Assembly: GCA_963989385.1 (NCBI GenBank)
Contig: OZ022509.1
Location: forward strand, 53,026,271-53,090,270
DNA length: 64,000 nt
Origin: Ctena decussata
Lineage: Eukaryota; Mollusca; Bivalvia; Lucinida; Lucinidae
Direction: 5' to 3'
In this document: positions 56,783 to 64,000 of the stretch, in pieces
How positions within the stretch are numbered: position 1 is the first letter of the stretch
How the letters are laid out: the number at the start of each line of letters is the position of its first letter
Notes under the pieces: generated by a model
Databases searched by the model: none
What the model was told of the DNA's origin: nothing
The model's input: the letters and a program-made list of their open reading frames with translations, nothing else
Made by a program: the position numbers and the translations under genes

Positions 56783-57350
56783 GAAAAAAAAAATATCAAA
56801 TCCATCTGAAAAGGCAAGTGTCCCTCAGACAAATATTCGTTAAGACATTCTACATTACAATTTTGATGGTATATCCTGTCACGTGATCTGCATGCAATTC
56901 GTTTTAGACAGGGGGGTCGAGACCAAAATTTCACATGAATCTGGTATTGCAACAGATCCTTTACAGATCACAAACTTTACACAGAAACACTCGCAATGAT
57001 TCATTTAACAAGCTGAAAATTGGTTTTACAGACTTTTTCGTCAAAATAAAGAGTGCATGACATAAACGGTGATCGATTTTTTGCTTTAACTTTTTCTTCT
57101 CGATCTGACAGTTTTGAAGAATAAAAAAAATCTTTTAGCATACAAAACTTAAAAATGCATTAAAACGTTAGCTTACTCGAAGAATTTGAATGAATGTTTG
57201 TTCGAATTTACCATATTTTGGTCCTGACCCCATGTATCAAACAAATTTTATGCAGATCACGTGACAGGATATATCGTCCAAACTTTCATGAAAACTGTCT
57301 TAAAAGATATTTTTCTCATCGACACTTACCGTTCCGTATGGATATCACAT
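56783..57350. repeat. Inverted pair with conserved translation
   Basis: The minus-strand reading of 56783-56950 and the plus-strand reading of about 57200-57350 give related peptides sharing 'RSRDRIY', 'CL..Y.S..HLPF.MD'. They are arms of an inverted repeat. The plus-strand frame stays open to 57598. Whether it was ever coding is uncertain. Confidence 0.45.
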
Positions 57351-57851
57351 TTGTTGTAGATGCCACCATTTTTCATAGCTTAATATCTCCTACTTTTTGT
57401 GAACAGTATATAATGGTGGTTGGCATGGATTTTTTCGATGTCAGTAATACCCCGATTCCACTGGATGACGCTTTGAATGCGCTCATGGCGAGCATGACGC
57501 TTCTTGAGAATACTCGAGATCGCCGCAGAAGCGTCGGCATTAATTTTGCCAAGACTTTGGACTTGTGCGCTTCCAGTACGCTGCTAGTACACTTCTAATA
57601 CAATCTTGCTACGCTAGTCACGATGCTGCTGCGGTGTAGTTGCGCTTCTGCCACGCTTGAGTCCCGACTCGGCGGCCTGACTCGACAAGGTGCTTCTACT
57701 ACGCTGCCACTACGGCAAAGGATTTCAAGCTACGCTTCACCTACGTTTACGACGATGATTTGCGATCGTGGTACGACCTAGGTGCCGTAGCAAAGCTGAT
57801 GCTGCGCTTGTGTGACGCTTTGAAACCGCTTCTATGTAAATCGGCGGGAAA

Positions 57852-58078
57852 TCGAGGTTCAGCAGCAGCTGAACTTCAGAATTTGAACAAGATGGATAAT
57901 ATAAAGCTCAGCAGATGCGCCGTCCAGTGGAATGGAGGTTTAAGGTATTTTAATGAACGAAACGTTTCGTTCATTAAAATACCTTAAACCTCCATTCCAC
58001 TGGACGGCGCATTTGCTGCGCTTTATATTATCCATCTTGTTCGAATTCTGAAGTTCAGCTGTTGCTGAACCTCGATTG
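57852..58078. mobile_element. Large foldback, about 113-bp arms, no loop
   Basis: The arm 'cgaggttcagcagcagctgaacttcagaatt..ggtattttaatgaacgaaacg' is followed at once by its reverse complement. Mismatches are few. It meets at 'aacgaaacgtttcgtt' (about 57958). A degenerate 'acgctgctactacgct' repeat precedes it (57560-57720). Confidence 0.8.
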
Positions 58079-58099
58079 GTCACAAGCAAATATTCGTCA

Positions 58100-59060
58100 G
58101 AATATTGCTGGCCTTTTCTCTGAATGTAAGTGCCGATAGGTGTGACGGGGGAAATGGTAGATGTTGATTTGTTTAAAATTTGAGAAGAACTTTTTTTTTT
58201 TCAAAACAAAGTCAAACGCAGATCGACCATACGTGTAACATGTAAGCCATTTGTACTCATTTCTCATATGGTGTTGAAATTTCAGAACTTGTCAACCTTC
58301 TGTCCTGATGTCGGAAGTGCCAAAAAAGTATAAGAAATATAAATATTTGTCTTCATTGCATTTTCTAATTATTTGTCAACACTTCACACGTAAAACTGGT
58401 CGTATATGTATATGTATATTTTTATTATCATTACTATGAACATGTATACTATAGTTAAAGCTGTTCACAATGTACTTATGTAGTTCTAACATGGCTGTAT
58501 TCCTGAAACTCTATATGCACTCGATATAGAAGCAAACGTCCTACATATTTCAAAATTACATAATTTGTTTAAGGTAGTCGGATACTGAACAGAAATATTG
58601 GCGGGGCATTCAAATTATTATACCAGCTAAATAACCCAATGAGCTATAAAACATTTGCATAAGAAAAATCACCATTTTGTTTTCCTAAAAAGCAAAATTT
58701 GGTGTTTCTACATTGTACATATTTTTTTTTTACACATTTTCCTTTTAAATTCGTATTTCTAGCGCATTAATACACTTTTACTTCTGCAAATCATATAATC
58801 TTTGAAACAAACTGGTAAAAAAAATGCAGTTATCTTGATGATAATTATCATTATTATTTTTTCTTTTTTTCTTTTTTTTTACATTTTTGTAAAAATTAAA
58901 AATGCAAGAAAATTGAATTTGATGAGAAAAAAAATGAAAAAAAAAATGCACGTAATCGATGGGGTATGCTTATGTATATCATTTCAGTAAAACTTACATT
59001 GTATGCTACAGAAAAAGAAGAAGAAAAAAATCGTCGTTTCAAAAGTCCCCAAAACAGACA
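58100..59060. other. Downstream AT-rich DNA, no feature recognised
   Basis: Poly-T and poly-A runs, nothing coding. ORFs between 58800 and 59290 are Lys/Phe low complexity. Confidence 0.35.
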
Positions 59061-59067
59061 ACCGCCA

Positions 59068-59110
59068 TTCTGCACCTGCTGCAAGCACAGTTGGTCCTTG
59101 CCCTCCCATT
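59068..59110 (-). repeat. SINE-A central fragment
   Basis: 'cacctgctgcaagcacagttggtccttgccctccc' matches the conserved middle of SINE-A in reverse. The ends are lost. Confidence 0.5.
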
Positions 59111-59794
59111 TATTTCCCTGTTATTTCCAGTTCTACAATATAGTAATGCCTACAAAATGCGCAGATGGAGTGGCAGCTGTTTAGACTTGATCAGACTGGT
59201 TCCTAAGGAGCAGTCTGATCTTTGTTTCCACAGTTTGTGCATATATGCCCGAAAACTTAGGGCCCTTACATTAGTCAGTGTTAGTTAATGTTATAACTGT
59301 GTATACTCCTCAGTTGACCGATTTCATTATAAATAATAACTCTGTTTTGGTTTAACAAATTAAAAAAAAACAGAGTTATTGAGTATCCAACTACCTGAAT
59401 AATTGGGCTTTACATGGTTCAGGTACATACTCGTAACATAGTAAACATTATATGCATTTACGTTTCTGATGAATCTTAATGTTTTCACGCCATTTCTACG
59501 AAGGGGAAAAAAACTTTAGTGGCTTTCTGTTTGCTTCTCTGAAAGATGAAGCCCTTCCAAAATGAGGTCTACTCTTTAAGGATAGAATTTGCTCCAGCGG
59601 GGGCAAATTCTTTCCTTAAAGTGTTGATCCCCTTTGAGAAAGTAGGCTCGACTGAAAATGACAGAGTTGCTTCCTCTGAATGTGTATCCACTTATCTTAA
59701 CCCCTAGCCGAATCTTTGGAAACAAGTAACTTACATTAACCCCAAAACAAAATCAAGGTTGTCATCTTGTTCTGATTCCTGATTGATCGAACTT

Positions 59795-61795
59795 ATGTCT
59801 TCCCCTCCCTCCAATGCCCTCCGGGCGAGACATATTGTTTTTTTTTTCTCCATAGTTGTTTGTGTGTCTGTCCGTCTGTCTGTCTGTCACACATCGTGTC
59901 TGCTCCATAACTCTGATGCCGAATAAGATATTTTCATGAAACTTGGTACAAATATAAAGCATCATCAATCAGACGATGTGTAGCGATAAAGAACTGTAAC
60001 TCTACCTACTGACGGAAGTATTCCCTTTGTAATTACCAGTATGGAAATCATGTCCACTCTATAATTTTAAAATCGTTGAAGATATTTTTACGAGACTTGG
60101 TACACATATAAAGCATCATCAGACAATGTGCAGAGAACAAGAACTGTAACTCCGCCTACATTGTAAACAGAATTATTCTCCTTTGTAATTATTAGTATTG
60201 AAATCGTGTCCGCTCTATTTTAAAACCTTTTCAGATATTTACACGAAACTTGGTACACATATAAAGCATCATCAGACGATGTGCAGATATTAAGAACTGT
60301 AATTCTACCTACATTTTTGACGGAAGTATGCCCCTTTGTAATTACGAGTATGGGAATCATGTCCGCTCTATAACTTCAAAACCGTTGAAGATATCTTCAC
60401 GAGACTTGGTACACATATGAAGCTTCATCAGACGATGTGCAGAGATTACAAACTGTAACTCTACCTACATTTTTTGACGGAAGTATGCCCTTTTGTAATT
60501 ATGAGTATGGAAATCATGTCCGCTCTATAACTACTAAACTGTTGAAGGTATTTTACCGAGACCTGGTACACACATAAAGCATCATCAGACGATGTGCAGG
60601 GAATACGAACTGTAACTCCGTCTACATTTTAGACAGAATTAAGCTCCTTTGTAATTATTAGTATGTAAATCGTGTCCGCTCATAAAACGGTTAAATATAT
60701 TTCACGAAACTTGGTACACAAATAAAGCATTATCAGACGATGTGCAGAATAAAGGAACTGTCACCTCACCCATATCATTTACAGAATTATGCCCCTTTGT
60801 AATTATATGTATGGAAATTGTGTCCGCTTTATAACTTTAAAACTATTAAAGATATTTTCACAAAACTTAGTACACATATAAAGCATTATCAGACTATGTG
60901 CAGAGATTTAGAATTGTAGCTCAACCTTAATTATTTACAGAATTATGCCCCTTTGTAATTACTAGTGATAAAATCGTGTCCGCTCTATAACTTTAAAACC
61001 ATTCAAGGTATTTTCACGAAACTTGGTCAAAATATAAAGCATCATCAGTTAATGTGCAGAGAATAAGAAACGTTACCTACATTATTAACGGAACTATACC
61101 GCTTTGTCATTTTCGATTCAGAAATAGTGGTCGCTCAGTTACTTTAAAGCCACTGAAGATATTTTTACAAAACTTGGTCCAAATATAGAACCATAACTGC
61201 ATCTACATTATGCCCCCTGTAATTTTAAGTATGGCAACTGTATCCAGTCTATAACTTTTTAAGTATTTAAGATATTTTTGTGAAATTTTAGACAAATATA
61301 AAGCATCATTAGATGATGTGCAGAAAAACAAGAATGGTAACTCCAGCTGCATTCTCTAAGGAATTATGCTTCTTATGCTTCTTTGTTGATCAGTTGATTT
61401 GTTGTTTTACGTTCGCGGTAAACAGCTATGGTCATGTCGAGACTGTCAGTTAACCTAACCAGACTGTTCCTGGGCAGGCTTACACCTCCTAAACGGTTAG
61501 CCAGTACTAAGTGCTTATACTTTCGCTAGTAACTGACAACTGCCCTTCTTGAATCAGCGGAAGGAGAAACGAAAGTATGTGGCTGGACCGGGAATCAAAC
61601 CCGAAACCTCTGGCCCTTGAGTCAGACGCCCTACCGACTGCGCTACGCGGCCCGGCATGCTCCTTTGTAATTTTCAGTATATACATTGTGTTCCTTTTGT
61701 AATTTTGAAACCGTTGAAGGTATCTTTACAAAAGTTGGTACAAATATAAGAGTATGGTCGGTCGATGTTCAGAGAATAAGAATCATGACTGCATA
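59795..61795 (+). mobile_element. HCA-3-like element with about 155-bp array
   Basis: Leader 'gccctccgggcgagacatattg', '(gtctgtcc)n', then about eleven units ('cgtgtccgctctataactttaaaac', 'acttggtacacatataaagcatcatcagacgatgtgcaga', 'atgcccctttgtaatta'). Interrupted at 61387-61656 by a SINE. Confidence 0.7.
61387..61656 (-). mobile_element. tRNA-derived SINE-C with 12-bp target duplication
   Basis: Minus strand: 'gccgcgtagcgcagtcggtagggcgtctgactc' (A box), 'ttcgggtttgattcccggtcc' (B-box-like), a body, and an end near 'gttttacgtt..'. Flanked by ATGCTTCTTTGT (61375-61386) and ATGCTCCTTTGT (61657-61668), one mismatch. Confidence 0.8.
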
Positions 61796-61809
61796 TAAAT
61801 GTTTGATGA

Positions 61810-61880
61810 GGGAGTGGGAAGAGTTGGGCGGGGTGGGATTAGGGGAGGGGCGGGGGGTGGGAGGGAGAGAGAGAGACATC
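61810..61880 (+). repeat. G-rich low-complexity tract
   Basis: 'gggcggggtgggattaggggaggggcggggggtgggaggg', then (GA)n. Strong G-quadruplex potential. Confidence 0.75.
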
Positions 61881-62012
61881 TGTTTTTGTTTCTAAAACAA
61901 TCATCTAGTTTAAACTGTTGCTGTAAAAGTCAGAAAACATGGAGCGAATTTTGACTGTTGCAGAAACAACATACTTGTTTTATATTCTGTCGGGTGGGAG
62001 TGCTCTTCTGGG

Positions 62013-62135
62013 GCCGTATTTATAAAACGACTTAAATGTTTGCTATGCTGTTGCTAAGGCAGAATTGCTATGAAGGAGATTCCCTACAACTATGAAATTC
62101 GCTCTGGAGGAACAGTCTCAAAAAGTCTTAAAATT
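62013..62135. repeat. Half copy of the GGGGCCGTATT foldback MITE
   Basis: One arm only ('ggggccgtatttataaaacgactta' to 'tctggaggaacagtct'), corresponding to the left arm of 33476-33687. Confidence 0.7.
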
Positions 62136-62159
62136 TCAAGACCCTATGCCCAGTGGTTC

Positions 62160-62708
62160 TTTAGCCCAGCAGCTGCATAAGTACTAATTTTCAGTGGAAA
62201 TAACTTCCTTATTAATGAATGCAGAGTAACCTAACCTTTACTTAAATTTTTACTTATCACGGACTACTTTTATACCACAAATCAGTTTCACAGACCAAGC
62301 GGTTCAGAAGTTTGAAAAATGCCAAATTCAGACAAGGGCCATTACTCCACCAAAATTTAACGGAGGTCTCCAAAAAGTCAGTCAGGCAATCTACTCCTCG
62401 TACTGATCAGTGTTCTAAATACGAGTATCAAGGCCATAGCTCAAATACGTTTTGAGATATCTTGCTAACAAAGTAGTCATCTCATTTTTTCAAAAGGGCA
62501 TAACTCAAAAAAGGGGCATAGATCGGAAAAGAAAATTATACGGTTCAGCTATTTTTTTCACGAGGAATCATATGAAATATCAAGACCTATTATGCACGGT
62601 TCTAAAGTAATTTGAGGCATTAAAAAGCTCGACGGATGGACGAACGGACGGTCGGACAAGCCGAAAGCAATATGCCCCACCATTTCGTTCAAAGTTGGGG
62701 GCATAATA
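62160..62708 (-). mobile_element. HCA-3-like element, reverse
   Basis: On the minus strand it starts 'ttttatgcccccaactttgaacgaaatggtggggcatatt', with '(gtccgaccgtccgttcgtcc)' leader. The body holds 'ggggcataactc' type units. The far end is not clear. Confidence 0.55.
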
Positions 62709-62712
62709 AAAT

Positions 62713-62951
62713 GAGCCGCGCCATGACAAAACCAACAAAGTGGCATATGCTCCCAGCGAAGACTCAGATCAGCCTGCTGCCATCCACCCGGTCTGATCAG
62801 AGTCTTTGCTGTCCGCATGAGCTACTTTAGACCTTTGACTACCCTTTAAGCGTACAGCAAAGACTCTAATCAGACTGGGCGAATGCCCAGGCTTATCTGA
62901 GTCTTCGCTGGGCTCACATGCCACTTTGTTGGTTTTGTTGTTTCGCGGCTC
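62713..62951. mobile_element. Foldback MITE (GAGCCGCG family), AAAT duplication
   Basis: Both termini present (GAGCCGCGCCATGAC / GTTTCGCGGCTC), AAAT at 62709-62712 and 62952-62955. It sits next to the 5' end of the reverse HCA-3-like element. Confidence 0.85.
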
Positions 62952-62967
62952 AAATCTGCTCTATAAT

Positions 62968-63040
62968 GAACAATCGGAACACCGCTCGGCCAATTCCGTG
63001 AATCACGGAATTGGCCGAGCGTGCTCCGATTGTATAATAT
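62968..63040. repeat. Short foldback
   Basis: 'caatcggaacaccgctcggccaattccgtga' is followed by its near-exact reverse complement. No adjacent terminal motif recognised. Confidence 0.75.
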
Positions 63041-63366
63041 AGTAAAGGAAGAATTTTTACCCCGCCTGTAGGAGTAAATGCAGATCACTTCGGGAGGGTT
63101 TCATTGTCCAGGAAAGCAAGCAGGAACACATAAAATTTGTCACCCTTTGAAAAACGGCGGGTAAAAATGGAAGTGTACCCATTCACATTAAAGTTCGAAA
63201 GCGGTCATTTTCAAACTTTGGATAGTCTCTGCGCTTCTTAAGGAGTAAGGGTCTCTGTTTTTCCTGTCATTTCGTAAACTTTATCACAAATACTTTATAA
63301 TATGATTTTAACCATACCATATCGTAGGAAGTTTTACCTGATTCTGCTTAACACTTACTCTACTTA

Positions 63367-63427
63367 CTTACGGGTGTTTTTTTTGTGTGTTTTTTTTTTT
63401 TTTGTTGGGGGGGGGGGGGGGGGGGGA
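63367..63427 (+). repeat. Poly(T)/poly(G) tract
   Basis: Runs of T followed by about 18 G's. Low complexity. Confidence 0.9.
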
Positions 63428-63655
63428 CTGGGAGAAACTTCCTCCATTGGGGTTCAAATGCAGACTGTTCGCTTAGCGGGTTACCGCTTAATTCCCCGCA
63501 CCACTAGGCCTCCTAATTAATGTGACTGCATAGTGTTTTAAAGTGTAGGAAAATCATATATACATTAACTGGATGCCTAAACGTCCCTTAAGTAGAGCTA
63601 TTAAAAGTTCCGAATACAAGTCAATGTATCTTACTAAATGCCGTTTGAAAACCAA

Positions 63656-63656
<1 letters not shown>

Positions 63657-63703
<47 letters not shown>
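63657..63703 (+). repeat. (CA)n microsatellite
   Basis: About 23 uninterrupted CA units, then an A-rich tract. Confidence 0.95.
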
Positions 63704-63708
<5 letters not shown>

Positions 63709-63765
63709 AAAAAAGAAAAAAAAGAAGACAGTCCAGATGTAGCACACGAACTTGAGATCGCAATT

Positions 63766-64000
63766 AGGAGCCCCGGTAGCTCAGTAGGTTAAGCGCTCAC
63801 CTGCTGATTTAGCTGTCCTGTATTAGAATCTGGTTTGAAGTGGATTTTTTAAGCGTAAACGGACTTTCATTACACACAACCTTTCATTGTCACCGTCCCA
63901 TCGTCCTGAAAAAAAAATGAAATACATGTACTATTAAAATGATCGCAAGTCATCTATTAATGAGTTCGCAGTTAGGAGCCTCAGTAGCCTAGTAGGTTAA
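63766..64000 (+). mobile_element. SINE-B, forward, followed by a second truncated copy
   Basis: First copy 'aggagccccggtagctcagtaggttaagcgctcacc..' with a decayed B box ('attagaatctgg') and the family 3' body to about 63965. A second head 'aggagcctcagtagcctagtaggttaa' starts at 63977 and runs off the window. Both are preceded by 'tcgca(a/g)tt', the likely duplicated target. Confidence 0.7.

Overview
The window looks like chromosomal DNA from an animal with large introns, most likely a marine bivalve mollusc. It is AT-rich, has no dense ORFs, and is packed with repeat types typical of bivalve genomes: array-bearing elements with 'gtccgtccgtcaac' leaders, foldback MITEs, and tRNA-like or (AACC)n-tailed SINEs. 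The species is inferred, not shown.

One host gene can be reconstructed. It lies on the + strand from 2240 to 54922 in 11 exons (19 to 167 nt) separated by ten GT-AG introns. The joined CDS is 714 nt and encodes 237 residues in one open frame. It starts with a clean signal peptide and ends in a TAG. I infer a secreted glycoprotein with four N-glycosylation sequons, one CxxC, a Tyr-rich middle exon and a helical C-terminal exon. I do not recognise its family. Nine of ten introns are phase 1. Three short exons (12040, 12485, 31891) sit in visibly duplicated exon-intron modules, so the gene appears to have grown by duplicating phase 1-1 microexons.

The introns are almost entirely mobile DNA. The main class consists of what I call hairpin-capped array (HCA) elements. 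Each has a 5' stem-loop, usually after TTTT(T)A, an internal array of about 145 to 180 bp units, and a 3' stem-loop followed by (T)CTTG at a T-rich target. Local families are HCA-1 (starts TTTTTAGCTCACCTGAG), HCA-2 (TTTTTAGCTCGCCTGAA), HCA-3 (TTTTTATGCCCCCGAAGG) and HCA-4 (starts near CCCTCGCACCACGAAGTGG). The architecture resembles the bivalve 'pearl' elements and DINE-1/Helentron-associated repeats. Units from different elements share modules. One array carries many copies of a sequence matching the published RevDR2 nuclear-receptor site.

Intron 4 (12515-31890) holds a decayed non-LTR retrotransposon (about 15690-20345). It retains gag zinc knuckles and an endonuclease, but no reverse transcriptase is visible. 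It is interrupted twice: by a 539-bp TTAA-flanked MITE (17930-18468) and by an HCA-4 element (about 18975-20044). Removing each restores the reading frame, which gives precise empty sites.

Other dispersed families are an (AACC)n-tailed SINE with 12- and 14-bp target duplications, two or three tRNA-derived SINEs, a foldback MITE starting GAGCCGCGAC with 4-bp duplications, and several palindromic MITEs. Downstream of the gene (54923-64000) I see only repeats, low-complexity tracts and unannotated AT-rich DNA. No functional tRNA, rRNA, CRISPR or bacterial-type feature was found.
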